A DNA stretch of 64,000 bases. It comes from Gaiellasilicea sp033857955. Its GTDB lineage: Bacteria > Actinomycetota > Thermoleophilia > Gaiellales > Gaiellaceae. Location of the stretch: NCBI GenBank assembly GCA_033857955.1, contig JAWVCW010000033.1:1-64000 (forward strand). Direction: 5' to 3'. The notes beneath the pieces are model-generated. The model saw only the letters and a program-made list of their open reading frames with translations, was not told the DNA's origin and did not search any database. The position numbers and the translations under genes are program-made. Positions 1 to 7,738 of the stretch are shown here, piece by piece (the stretch's first letter is position 1; the number at the start of each line of letters is the position of its first letter).

Positions 1-642
1 GTGCCGCTGCGCGACGGCGACTTCGTCGAGGTCGGCTCGGCGCGGCTGAGCTTTCGCTCGCTCGAGGCGGGCGACCGGATCTCCGACGACGTGCGCGCGG
101 CGGTCCGTGCGATCGAGCGCGCGCACGTGGCGACCGTCGTGGGCGACGTCGTGGGCTACACGGCGATGGCCGAGCGCAACGGCGCGGAGGCGACCGCCGC
201 GGCGGTCGACGAGCTGTTCGCGGCCCTGGCCGAACTGCTGGGCGCGCACGGCGCCACGGCGAGCCACCGCGACGGCGACTCGCTCTTTGCGGCCTGGGAC
301 GTCACCGGCGATTCGCAGGCCGCCGACAAGGCCGTGCGCTTCGCGCTCGCCGCAGGCAAGCTCGTCGACGACACGGCGCTGCACATGGGCTGGGGCGTGA
401 CACTCGGGGATGCCGTCCCCGGGCATCCGTCCGCGGCGCGTGACGCGGTCGACGCCGACGCGATCAACCTCGCCTTCCGCCTGTCGGGCCTCGCCGCCCG
501 CGACGGTGAGCCACGCGTGCTGGTCAGTGCCGAGGCGGCGACCGCTGCGCCCGACGCCGCGGACTACGGCGAGCCGCGCGAGATCGCGATCCGCGGACGC
601 GCGGCGCCCGTCCGGGTGCGGGGAGCCGAGAGCGCGGCGTAG
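1..642 (+). CDS. FHA-linked class III adenylate/guanylate cyclase domain protein (5' truncated by window)
   Basis: The first about 25 residues (RDGDFVEVGSARLSF) look like the last strands of an FHA phosphopeptide-binding domain. From about residue 40 a class III nucleotidyl cyclase catalytic domain follows: the VATVVGDVVGYTAMAER strand carries the first metal-binding Asp, and HRDGDSLFAAW carries the second. Further on are a DAVDADAINLAFRLSG segment and the final VRVRG strand. Such FHA-cyclase proteins make cAMP or act as signalling modules under phosphorylation control. The reading frame is open to base 1, so the GTG there may be internal and the gene probably begins upstream of the window. 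The cyclase assignment is firm; whether it makes cAMP or cGMP cannot be told. Confidence 0.75.
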   Translation: MPLRDGDFVEVGSARLSFRSLEAGDRISDDVRAAVRAIERAHVATVVGDVVGYTAMAERNGAEATAAAVDELFAALAELLGAHGATASHRDGDSLFAAWDVTGDSQAADKAVRFALAAGKLVDDTALHMGWGVTLGDAVPGHPSAARDAVDADAINLAFRLSGLAARDGEPRVLVSAEAATAAPDAADYGEPREIAIRGRAAPVRVRGAESAA

Positions 643-677
643 GCAGCGGAGCACGACACGTCGTCCTACTGGCGTGC

Positions 678-1028
678 TTGCGGCGCGTGTCGCATCACGT
701 CGATCGCACCGGCTCGACCGAGACCGCCGTCATCGAGGGCATCGGCCGCACCGGCCGACTCGTCACGAGCGCGGCGCCGATCCTCGGCCTCGCGTTCGTC
801 GCCTTCAGCGCCACCCCCGGAACGGAGGCCAAGATCTTCGCCGTCGGGCTCGGCGGCGGGATCCTCATCGACGCGATGATCATCCGCGGGATCCTCGCGC
901 CCGCCGCGGTCGCCATCCTCGGCCGCTGGAACTGGTGGCTCCCAGTCTGGGCGGCGCGCATTCTCCGCGTCGAGCCGTCTCCCGTGGAGCCGGATGCAAC
1001 TCCCGATCCGGCCCCTCAGGCCGCGTAG
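678..1028 (+). pseudogene. C-terminal remnant of an MMPL/RND-family transporter
   Basis: The 116-residue frame from a TTG codon contains the end of an MMPL-type lipid or drug exporter. It has the segment GSTETAVIEGIGRTGRLVTSAA, a following hydrophobic helix (ILGLAFVAFSATP), the last transmembrane helix (IFAVGLGGGILIDAMIIRGI) and the conserved tail PAAVAILGRWNWWLP. Complete MMPL proteins are 700 residues or more with about 12 helices, so only the final two or three helices remain. Nothing transporter-like precedes it: the cyclase gene ends 36 bases upstream. I read it as the leftover of a deletion rather than a functional small protein. Confidence 0.7.
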
Positions 1029-1048
1029 GTCGATCTCATCTGGCTAGC

Positions 1049-1079
1049 GGAGAGGGGGAGCTTCCGGTTCCCCCTCTCC
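1049..1079. terminator. Bidirectional hairpin between convergent genes
   Basis: A perfect 11-bp inverted repeat (arms 1049-1059 and 1069-1079, GGAGAGGGGGA against TCCCCCTCTCC) with a 9-base loop sits between the convergent MMPL remnant and the peroxidase gene. There is no U-run on either side, as is usual for actinobacterial hairpin terminators. Its position makes transcription termination in both directions likely. Confidence 0.65.
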
Positions 1080-1090
1080 GTGTGCTCTGC

Positions 1091-2890
1091 CTAAGGCTGC
1101 GTCACACCGGCGAACCGCACGAGGTCGGCCGCCGTGAAGTCTCCGGGCGCGGCCGAGGGCAAGATGGGACTGAATCCGCCCGGCACGTTCAGGTAGGAGG
1201 ATGCGTCCCGCTTCAGTATCCGGACGAACGTCTCGGCCACGATCCTCCCACCAACCGGACCCAACTGACTGCCACCGCCGAGGACGGATGCCTCGCGCAG
1301 GACGTAGTACCACAGGGGGGTCTTTTTCAACAGCAGTCCGCTGCTGGAGTTCAGGAGATTCACTTCGGCCGCAGGCAGACCTGACGTCAGCTGCGCGGCG
1401 GTCATCGGCGCGATACCAAAGGCGTTGGCCATGCCCTGTCCACTCGGTAGTCCGAGGGCCAATCCCCGTCGCAGATTGCGCGTTGCGAGAATCGCCATCA
1501 TTCCCGCGAGTCCAGGTAGTGACTCCAAACCAGTAGCTATGAAACTATCGATACGGCGAGCCTTGTTGTTAACTGGCACCGGCACGCCCGTTTCAAAGAA
1601 CGCGTTGAAGTCAACCACCCAATTCGAGAAGACTGGTAGCCGAGGATTACGATTGAACTCGAAGACCTGTGCGAGCGACGCATTCGGAAAATTGAAGTTC
1701 ACCCAGTAGTTGTCGCGAATCATGCTGTGACCGAAACGATACGCGGCTACCGCGAACTCCACGGGCATTCGAAAAGGACTGCCGATAGGAGCAGTCACGC
1801 CGACCATCGCACTGTCAACCGTCGCTACGCCGCAGATTCTCTTCAGATAGTCATTTACGACGGCCCACTGATAGTGGTGCGTCGCGATCCGCTTCGCCTC
1901 GGCGAAGATGTCGCCGGTAAACGAGGCGGCGAGCAGCAGGTCGACGACGGCGTTATGCAAACGTAGCATCGCGTGATGAAACTGAACGACAATGAGATTC
2001 TCGTCGTTTCGCGGGTCGCCGATGACGGCGGTGTTCGTGCTCGACATGCGGGGAACGTCGAAGTGTGTTTGGGCGACCATGCCCCCAGCCATGCCAGTGC
2101 TGCTCGGTCCGCCGGGGCCAACATTGGTGTTGGTACCCAATTGCAGCTTTATCGCCGTGGAGGGCCCTGAGGATGGAAACGAGTAGAGGAAGGGGTCCAA
2201 CCCAGGCCCACGGCCATACAGAGAATCCAGGTCCAGCGAAGGGCTTCGCATGTTGTTGATCGTGTTGGCGTCGACCTGGGCGTCGAGAGTCGACGAGACG
2301 TCAAGCGTAATGTCGTGGTCGACGAACTGGCCGAAGTACACGAAGCCCGAAGGAACTGAAGAGACGCCGGCCTTCGCTGGGTCTTGAGATGTGGGATTCG
2401 GCTCGCGGCCCGGATCGCCCATCATGTTGCCGAGCTGGCCGAGCAGCGCCTGCGTCGTGGCATTGAACGGTAGCTTGGTCGCCGCGCGTACCGAAACAGA
2501 AGACATGTATCCAAATCGATCCGCGCACGCAGAAGTTACCCATGGGAACGGAAACCAGTAAAGCGGTATCTTGATGCCGTGGAAACGCTTGATCCGTGGC
2601 TTGAGCGCAAAGAGTGACGCTCTGATGTCTTCCGGAAGCTTTTCAACTGGTGTGCGAGCAGGCTTGATTCGGTTGATCGTGGCTAGCACCTCGTCCGCCG
2701 GGACCGTGAGCTCGAGCTCAGTCTCCGTCAGACGCCGTCGTATGTCCGCCAGCCCCAGTCGCTGGGATCTACGGTAGCCGGAGGGGGCCGACGGTTCCCT
2801 GAGAAATCTCGCTACTAGCTCTGGAATAATCGGAGCTGATGCGGAATTGGGTTCTGCCTTACGGGGTTGGGCTGCCCTCTTTCTAGCCAT
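1091..2890 (-). CDS. Animal-type heme peroxidase (peroxidase-cyclooxygenase superfamily)
   Basis: The 599-residue protein carries the hallmarks of the animal heme peroxidase fold. The distal-His motif FGQFVDHDIT is around residues 186-194 (His192), GDPRNDEN around 291-298, QFHHAMLRLHN around 303-313, and EFAVAAYRFGHSMIRDNY holds the proximal His near 388. There is no signal peptide; the N-terminus is basic. The start is supported by AGGAGG eight bases before the ATG. Bacterial members oxidise halides or organic substrates with hydrogen peroxide, but the substrate here is unknown. The gene is visibly less GC-rich than its neighbours (AT-rich third positions, runs such as TTCAAAGAA), which suggests recent acquisition. 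It stands alone, next to a decayed region. Confidence 0.88.
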   Translation of the reverse strand: MARKRAAQPRKAEPNSASAPIIPELVARFLREPSAPSGYRRSQRLGLADIRRRLTETELELTVPADEVLATINRIKPARTPVEKLPEDIRASLFALKPRIKRFHGIKIPLYWFPFPWVTSACADRFGYMSSVSVRAATKLPFNATTQALLGQLGNMMGDPGREPNPTSQDPAKAGVSSVPSGFVYFGQFVDHDITLDVSSTLDAQVDANTINNMRSPSLDLDSLYGRGPGLDPFLYSFPSSGPSTAIKLQLGTNTNVGPGGPSSTGMAGGMVAQTHFDVPRMSSTNTAVIGDPRNDENLIVVQFHHAMLRLHNAVVDLLLAASFTGDIFAEAKRIATHHYQWAVVNDYLKRICGVATVDSAMVGVTAPIGSPFRMPVEFAVAAYRFGHSMIRDNYWVNFNFPNASLAQVFEFNRNPRLPVFSNWVVDFNAFFETGVPVPVNNKARRIDSFIATGLESLPGLAGMMAILATRNLRRGLALGLPSGQGMANAFGIAPMTAAQLTSGLPAAEVNLLNSSSGLLLKKTPLWYYVLREASVLGGGSQLGPVGGRIVAETFVRILKRDASSYLNVPGGFSPILPSAAPGDFTAADLVRFAGVTQP

Positions 2891-3189
2891 TAGGCATTCC
2901 TCCTAGAGTGTTCGGAACCAGCGCTCGAGGCAACCGGCCGACCGGTTGTGCCCGCGCAGACCGACACATGAAATAGGCGCAACGCGCATTGCCGCGGTTG
3001 CGGGCCACTGGCCGCAGGGCTCGATCCTTTTCCACGAGAGCCCTCCTAACAGTTGTCAAGAGGGTAATACACCTTGGCCCGTCCGCGGTCAAGGCGTCGC
3101 TTCTTCGTCACGAAGCATGGACGCAGTTCGACCGCCGCCTTTTACCGTGCAGTTGCAGAGCTGAATAGCCCGACGGCCGGGCTGCCTTC
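2891..3189. other. Intergenic region between peroxidase and PIN-domain gene
   Basis: About 300 bases without a convincing gene. It must hold the peroxidase promoter (transcribed leftwards). On the minus strand a TTGACA hexamer lies near 3053-3058, but I cannot pair it with a good -10 element. A short perfect palindrome (CTTCGT-C-ACGAAG, 3103-3115) is present. No RNA gene or repeat was recognised. Confidence 0.35.
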
Positions 3190-3585
3190 CTAGCGCAGCG
3201 CGTCAATCGACGCGGTCGCGACGATCCCTTCGACGGTACGCGCCAGCTCCGCCTGCAGTGTGACGAAGGCGTCTGCCTGCAGCTGAGTCAGTGCGAGGTA
3301 CTCGGCGTTAAAGGTCGAGGCCCATCCCAGCTGATCCGCCAGCTCCCAGGCTCGGCGCCGGAGCACGGCGTCGCCGAGGAGCCTGATCCTCATCCGCCCG
3401 ATCCGGGTGAGGCGGTCGCGCGCGACGTCGGCCGGAATCTCGCCCCGCTGGACGGCCTCGTGCAGCGCCGACAGCGTTTGGGAACGGAGGAGCGTCGGTG
3501 CGAGGAGCTCGTGCGTGCCTGAAACCTCGACCCCCGAGCTCGCCAGGTGGAGGACGGCGCTGGAGTCGACGACGAATCTAGTCAT
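3190..3585 (-). CDS. PIN-domain ribonuclease toxin, VapC-like
   Basis: The protein, read from the internal ATG at 3585, begins MTRFVVDSSAVLHLAS, the typical first strand of a PIN domain with its metal-binding Asp. A central Glu/Asp-rich helical part follows, and WASTFNAEYLALTQLQADAFVT matches the T/N-x-x-E/D-Y-L-ALA-x-x-x-x-A-x-F-V-T end of VapC proteins (about 131 aa, normal length). VapC toxins cut tRNA or rRNA and are held by a VapB antitoxin usually encoded just upstream. I find no VapB-like frame in the 200 bases upstream, so this looks like an orphan or a decayed pair. The frame stays open 12 codons further to 3621, but the PIN fold starts at 3585. Confidence 0.75.
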   Translation of the reverse strand: MTRFVVDSSAVLHLASSGVEVSGTHELLAPTLLRSQTLSALHEAVQRGEIPADVARDRLTRIGRMRIRLLGDAVLRRRAWELADQLGWASTFNAEYLALTQLQADAFVTLQAELARTVEGIVATASIDALR

Positions 3586-3612
3586 CGGGTACCTCGAATC
3601 GGTGTCGGCGCC

Positions 3613-3632
3613 GCGCAACACTACCGTTGCGC
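3613..3632. promoter_or_regulatory. Inverted repeat upstream of the PIN gene
   Basis: GCGCAAC-6 nt-GTTGCGC is a perfect 7-bp inverted repeat that begins 28 bases upstream of the PIN start codon. VapBC operons are autoregulated through such repeats, so this could be the remaining operator. It could also be chance in GC-rich DNA. Confidence 0.3.
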
Positions 3633-3802
3633 CGCTCGACTGTTCGTCGAGGCCTACCGGCGGACGCTGGACGAACGCCTCGACCGATTCGGGGAGCTAC
3701 CCGACCGCACGACGAAAGGAAGCGCGCGATAACCAACGACCAGCAGCAGGCACGGGTGGCCGTCGACGAGCTCTTCGCGAGACTTGAGCAGGTCCTAGCG
3801 GC

Positions 3803-3867
3803 GTGAGAGCCCTGCCCACGGACATCGAGACCGGCGCCGTGATCGATGCCTTGGCCGATGGCTGGGG
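3803..3867 (+). other. Out-of-frame N-terminal coding segment of the phosphotransferase gene
   Basis: Starting at GTG 3803, which overlaps an upstream TGA (GTGA), the sequence reads VRALPTDIETGAVIDALADGWG and then goes into nonsense. Dropping to the other frame at the GGGG run (3864-3867) continues it sensibly as FEVEAADYAAVGAGSYHWV and on into the phosphotransferase below. The two pieces together rebuild a normal kinase N-terminus, including a glycine-rich AVGAGSYHW loop. Either the gene is frameshifted or one base is missing from the assembly. Confidence 0.6.
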
Positions 3868-3960
3868 TTCGAGGTCGAGGCGGCCGACTACGCGGCCGTC
3901 GGGGCGGGGAGCTACCACTGGGTAGCGAGCGATGTCGCCGGGACGCGCAGGTTCGTCACC

Positions 3961-4806
3961 GTGGACGACCTCGATCAAAAGCGGTGGCTCGGGGACACGC
4001 GGGACTCTGCGTGCGAGGCTCTTCGGCACGCGTTCGACACGGCCGTGGTGCTGCGGAACGCCGGCCTGGAGTTCGTCGTCGCACCCATCCCCACCAGTCG
4101 CGGCGAGACGTTGCGTCGGATCGGAGTGCGCCACACCATCGCTCTGTTCCCGTTCGTGGCTGGACAAGCGGGGCGGTATGGCCACTACGACGCCGGTACT
4201 CGCGCCGCTGTCGCTTCGATGCTTGCCGAGCTCCACCTTCCAACGCCTGCAGTCGGATCCGCCGCACGCGCCGTCGGTCTCGATCTACCCGGTCGCCGCC
4301 ATCTCGAAGCAGGCCTCCAAGAGGTGAACCAGACGTGGTCGGGCGGCCCGTTCTCCGAGCCGGCGCGACAGGTGTTTGCCAGTCATGGTGCCGACATTGC
4401 GGCATTCCTCTCGTTGGCAGACCGTCTCGCCGCCGGTGTAGAGAAGCGGGGCAGCGCGTGGGTGGTCACTCACGGCGAGCCGCACTCGGCGAACGTGATG
4501 CAGACCGGTATCGATCATGTTCTCGTCGATTGGGACAAGGTCGCGCTGGCCCCGCCCGAACGAGATCTCTGGATGCTCGTGGAAGACGGCGCCGAAGACT
4601 TGGCGATCTACACCGATGCGACCGGCCGCCAGATCGACCGCGATGCAGTGAACTTCTTCTGTCTGACATGGGATCTCAAAGATCTCGCCGAGTACCTCAA
4701 CGTGCTTCGATCGCCGCATCGGGAGAGCGAGGACACGCTGAGCGCCTACGAGGGTCTGACGGACTGCTTGCCCAGCCGGGATGAGTGGTCGCGCTTGCTC
4801 GGATGA
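3961..4806 (+). CDS. Aminoglycoside/spectinomycin phosphotransferase-like kinase (N-terminus frameshifted)
   Basis: The 281-residue frame has the APH/choline-kinase fold core. The Brenner motif VVTHGEPHSANVMQ (HGEPHSxN) is near residue 175. The metal-binding loop VLVDWDKVALAPPERDLW (D-W-D...P-x-x-R-D-L) follows at about 190-210. The pattern resembles spectinomycin phosphotransferase APH(9) and related small-molecule kinases. GTG 3961 is the first start in this frame, but the protein would then lack the nucleotide-binding glycine loop, which lies upstream in the same frame (3868 onward) and connects to another frame at the GGGG run near 3866. Whether it confers resistance is unknown; many chromosomal actinobacterial homologues do not. 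Confidence 0.7.
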   Translation: MDDLDQKRWLGDTRDSACEALRHAFDTAVVLRNAGLEFVVAPIPTSRGETLRRIGVRHTIALFPFVAGQAGRYGHYDAGTRAAVASMLAELHLPTPAVGSAARAVGLDLPGRRHLEAGLQEVNQTWSGGPFSEPARQVFASHGADIAAFLSLADRLAAGVEKRGSAWVVTHGEPHSANVMQTGIDHVLVDWDKVALAPPERDLWMLVEDGAEDLAIYTDATGRQIDRDAVNFFCLTWDLKDLAEYLNVLRSPHRESEDTLSAYEGLTDCLPSRDEWSRLLG

Positions 4807-4807
4807 C

Positions 4808-4927
4808 TTAGCGCATGAGTCCCTGAACCGTGATCGCCACCGCGATCGCTGCCGCGACGAGCCAGAGGATTCGGACGGCCGGCGGTCGCCGGTGTCTCCG
4901 CTTTCGTCCTGGCTCCAGATACGGCAC
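4808..4927 (-). CDS. Small single-pass membrane protein (39 aa)
   Basis: A short minus-strand frame from GTG 4927 encodes a 39-residue protein. It has a basic, proline-rich start (GRKRRHRRPPAV) followed by one clean transmembrane helix (RILWLVAAAIAVAITVQGLM). The upstream frame is open to a TGA but contains no other start codon, and no clear Shine-Dalgarno sequence is visible. It ends one base after the kinase gene, in convergent orientation. Composition and hydrophobic pattern look coding; the function is unknown. Confidence 0.45.
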   Translation of the reverse strand: MPYLEPGRKRRHRRPPAVRILWLVAAAIAVAITVQGLMR

Positions 4928-5018
4928 GAGATATGAACGCGGTTTGGGGACGGAGGGTTGCGCACGCCCGCACCCCGTTCGGGTCAAGAGCCGGTGCCCA
5001 CGTGTCGATGACGATGCG

Positions 5019-5510
5019 ATGACCTGGTTCCGTCGTCACCTACTGGCCTTGGCTGTCGTGGCAGTTGCGCTGGCAGCGACCGGCGCTGTCTTCGGCTTCG
5101 CTCGGCCGGGCTACGAGAAACAGCTTCGCATGGTGAAGGATGAGCCGCTTCCGTACAGCAAGGTGCTCTTCAACGCCGCGGAAGTACGTCGCGCGTTCGC
5201 GGCTGAAGGAATCACCCTCACGCCGCGCTCAGCGTCGGCGACGATCACCACATTCGGCAACCGAGGCGACGTGCTCGTGGTCGACATCTTCGGCGACCCG
5301 GCGAAGGTGAAGGCGACAGGCTTCTACGACGTCACGATCGACGCGGGCGGCAACTACGTGCACTTTCCCCGGAGTTGCGCTGCCTCGGACGGCACCGCTG
5401 CTGCACGGTGGCACGGCAATGTCCGCGTTGTTGTGCGCTGCAGGGTCGACCTCAACGGTGCGGGCTGGATGCGGCGGGCGCAACACGCGCTGACGCGACT
5501 CGATCGCTAG
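5019..5510 (+). CDS. Membrane-anchored or secreted hypothetical protein
   Basis: I start this gene at ATG 5019, where MTWFRRHLLALAVVAVALAATGAVFGF forms a signal peptide or N-terminal anchor; the open frame extends further upstream but is implausible as protein. The mature part (about 135 aa) has mixed alpha/beta composition. It contains EVRRAFAAEGITL, two cysteines (SCAAS and VRCRV) that could form a disulfide, and a C-terminal helix ending RRAQHALTRLDR. I do not recognise a family. It converges with 5507-5926, the two stop codons overlapping by four bases. Confidence 0.65.
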   Translation: MTWFRRHLLALAVVAVALAATGAVFGFARPGYEKQLRMVKDEPLPYSKVLFNAAEVRRAFAAEGITLTPRSASATITTFGNRGDVLVVDIFGDPAKVKATGFYDVTIDAGGNYVHFPRSCAASDGTAAARWHGNVRVVVRCRVDLNGAGWMRRAQHALTRLDR

Positions 5511-5926
5511 CGACTGACGACGACGGTCTCGACGGCCGGCGGTGGGATCGTGAACCCCACAGCCGCTCCGTTCGGGATGACCAGCCGCCAGCGACCGGGC
5601 CGCGGGAACCTGACGAACGCGCGCCAGCGGTTCGGAGCGATACGCGTCACCGGCACGGCGAAGCCGTCCCGCGGGATGCTCGCTCGCGGACGACTCGAGT
5701 CGCCGGTCACGCGGCCGACGACCTCGCGCAAGGACTTGTTCGGTGCGACGGCGATCAGCTTCAGGTCGTACTTGAGATCTTGTTCGGCGTGCAGAACGAC
5801 CCTGACCGGCTGGCCGATCCCCGGCGTGCTGTCACCGATGGTGAGCCACAGCTTGAACTTGGCGCTGGCGACCGGCGCGAGACAAAGCGCGATCACGGCC
5901 GCCCCCGCGAGGACCTTGGCCTTCAC
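5507..5926 (-). CDS. Secreted hypothetical protein, Ig-like beta fold suspected
   Basis: Read from GTG 5926, the protein starts with a good signal peptide (VKAKVLAGAAVIALCLAPVASAK). The rest has alternating hydrophobic residues in the style of a small beta sandwich: GIGQPVRVVLHAEQDLKY, RWRAFVRFPRPGRWRLVIPN and VGFTIPPPAVETVVV. Proteins of this style are common extracellular actinobacterial proteins of unknown role. The frame stays open to 6004, but that extension runs through a 21-bp tandem repeat and would displace the signal peptide. Confidence 0.65.
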   Translation of the reverse strand: MKAKVLAGAAVIALCLAPVASAKFKLWLTIGDSTPGIGQPVRVVLHAEQDLKYDLKLIAVAPNKSLREVVGRVTGDSSRPRASIPRDGFAVPVTRIAPNRWRAFVRFPRPGRWRLVIPNGAAVGFTIPPPAVETVVVSR

Positions 5927-5971
5927 GCTTTGAAGGCTACGGCGGTTCGGCCCGAACGGCAAGCGCCCATT

Positions 5972-6012
5972 CTGCCGGACCATAAATTCAGGCTGCCGGA
6001 CCATAAATTCAG
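5972..6012. repeat. Two tandem copies of a 20-bp unit
   Basis: CTGCCGGACCATAAATTCAG occurs at 5972-5991 and again at 5993-6012 (period 21, identical copies). It lies about 45 bases upstream of the secreted-protein start at 5926. The unit is AT-richer than its surroundings. It may be a doubled regulator site or promoter element for the leftward gene. Confidence 0.6.
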
Positions 6013-6145
6013 CGAGCCGGGTGCGCTTTTGTCCTCCACTCCAACGAACCTTCGGCGCTCCGCCTTGCGGCTTCTTCCTACGGCCTACTGGTGTGGACTC
6101 GACCTACTCGCGTCCCGTACTCGCTGCAAGGGGCAAGCTAGGCGC

Positions 6146-6180
6146 GGCCGGTGCCAGCGTCAAGGGCACCGGCCGGTTTT
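6146..6180 (+). terminator. Intrinsic terminator-like hairpin with T tail
   Basis: A perfect 10-bp stem (6146-6155 GGCCGGTGCC, 6165-6174 GGCACCGGCC) with a 9-base loop is followed by GGTTTT. This is a good rightward Rho-independent terminator. No gene on the plus strand obviously ends here; the 130 bases before it (about 6010-6145) have no coding frame I trust. It may therefore end an unrecognised small RNA or a remnant transcript. It also lies just beyond the 3' end of the leftward LVIVD gene. Confidence 0.5.
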
Positions 6181-6209
6181 GTGTCGGAAATTGCGGCTCT
6201 TTCGTCGCG

Positions 6210-7571
6210 CTACGGCACGTCCACGTCGGCCCTGAGCACGGGGCACATGAATCCGTAGTCCGGATGTGGCTGGAACGACCTGGCGTCGGAGTGGGGGCTC
6301 CCGAACCACTCGTCCCGCACGGGGGCTTTCACCTTCTTGCCGCTCGCCCTGTCGATCCGGAGCACGTCGACGCCTCGGTACACGTCGGCCGTGTAGACGA
6401 TCTGTCCGGTCGGGTCGGTGGGTGACCAGTACGCGGCCCAAGTCGAGCCGTTGGCCGGGATGTAGTACCCGACCTGCACGAGGTCGGTCGGCGTCCGATA
6501 GTCGAGGAAGCGCACGCCTTGCTCGTACCAGCCGACGGCGGCGATCCCGTCCTTGGCGTCGAACCAGTGAGACGAGCAGTTGACCGTGACGGGGGCCTTC
6601 GAATCGACCGCTCCGCTCGTGAACATGCCGTTGAGCTCGGTCTCCCAGGTGTCGAGCGGCGTGATCGCGCCCGTCTTCAACCCGGAGAGATCCCACGTCT
6701 CGAACTTGCCCTGCCCTCTGCAGCCACCGGGCGGGACCTCGTCGGTATCGATGTAGTCCTCCTCGGTGACGAGCAGCGTCTTGCCTCGCCGCTGGGAGTT
6801 GTGGAGGATGAAGTCGTTATACGGCGAGGGATTGCGGCCGGCCGCGCCGGTCGTGCCCAGCAGCTTCGGCGCGAGCGGATTGCTCGTCAGCCGATAGCCT
6901 GCGGCGCCGCCTCCTCCGACTGACCACAGGGTGCCGGTGCTGTCGAGCTCGGTGTCGTGGCTGACCCTGAACGCGTCGCTCTGGGATGCGGCCGACTCGA
7001 ACTTCCCGAGCGACTTGGGGGCGCTCGGGATCGACAGATCGATCACCTCGACGTGGTCACCTCCGTCGATCCACGCCTGTGAGCAATCGGTCTTGACGAA
7101 GTTCGCGATGTGTCCGGAGCCGCGCCCGCTGCCGGTCAAGCCGAGGGGCAGGATCGCACTGACGATCGGCGCTGCGGGGTTGGCGAGGCTCACGACGTAC
7201 AGCAGCGAGCCGAGGTCGCGGGCTTCGCGGTCGTTCACGACGAGCAGCGTGTTGCCGCACAGGTCGACGTCCTCGTTCTCGAAGTGCGGCAGCGGCAGCA
7301 CGTCGACGATCTGCGGGGAATCGGCTTTCGCGATGTCGAGGACGGTGATGCCGCCCCAGCCGCTGACGTACGCGTAGTGATCCTTGAAGTTCAGGCCCGC
7401 TGCACTACCCGGGATGTGTGTGACGAGCTGCACATTGCTCGACGTGGCAAGCGGCGGATCGGGCGGGACGGTGACCCCGGCAGCCGGCATCACGTTGAGG
7501 ACGGTCACGACCGTCCCAAGCGTGAGAAGTAACGCGAACGTCTTGATTCCCCTACCCCGGTGGTGGTGCAT
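6210..7571 (-). CDS. Secreted LVIVD-repeat beta-propeller-like protein
   Basis: Start at ATG 7571, with AAGGAG seven bases before it. The N-terminus is a signal peptide (RGRGIKTFALLLTLGTVVTVLNVMPAAG). The body repeats the LVIVD pattern: a beta-rich block with hydrophobic-x-V-I/V-D-I/L followed by P (YVSGWGGITVLDIAKADSP, WIDGGDHVEVIDLSIPSAP, GVRFLDYRTPT, GVDVLRID). Such proteins fold as extracellular propellers. Later blocks contain GCRG, NCSSHW and a final CP. The protein is about 453 aa. The function is unknown; cell-surface or secreted binding is the usual guess. It is transcribed away from the Hsp20 operon. Confidence 0.8.
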   Translation of the reverse strand: MHHHRGRGIKTFALLLTLGTVVTVLNVMPAAGVTVPPDPPLATSSNVQLVTHIPGSAAGLNFKDHYAYVSGWGGITVLDIAKADSPQIVDVLPLPHFENEDVDLCGNTLLVVNDREARDLGSLLYVVSLANPAAPIVSAILPLGLTGSGRGSGHIANFVKTDCSQAWIDGGDHVEVIDLSIPSAPKSLGKFESAASQSDAFRVSHDTELDSTGTLWSVGGGGAAGYRLTSNPLAPKLLGTTGAAGRNPSPYNDFILHNSQRRGKTLLVTEEDYIDTDEVPPGGCRGQGKFETWDLSGLKTGAITPLDTWETELNGMFTSGAVDSKAPVTVNCSSHWFDAKDGIAAVGWYEQGVRFLDYRTPTDLVQVGYYIPANGSTWAAYWSPTDPTGQIVYTADVYRGVDVLRIDRASGKKVKAPVRDEWFGSPHSDARSFQPHPDYGFMCPVLRADVDVP

Positions 7572-7738
7572 ATCTGGGCTCCTTGAAGTCGGTGGCGCGC
7601 CCGTTAGGCGCACAAGTTGAAGCTCATACCCGGCTGTCGGAATCCTGAACGCCTCGATCGATCACGCGATTTCGCAGCCGGAGGTTTGACCGTGAGAGGA
7701 ACGCCGACAATCAAGGAAAGCGATTGGAAGGAGGAGCG

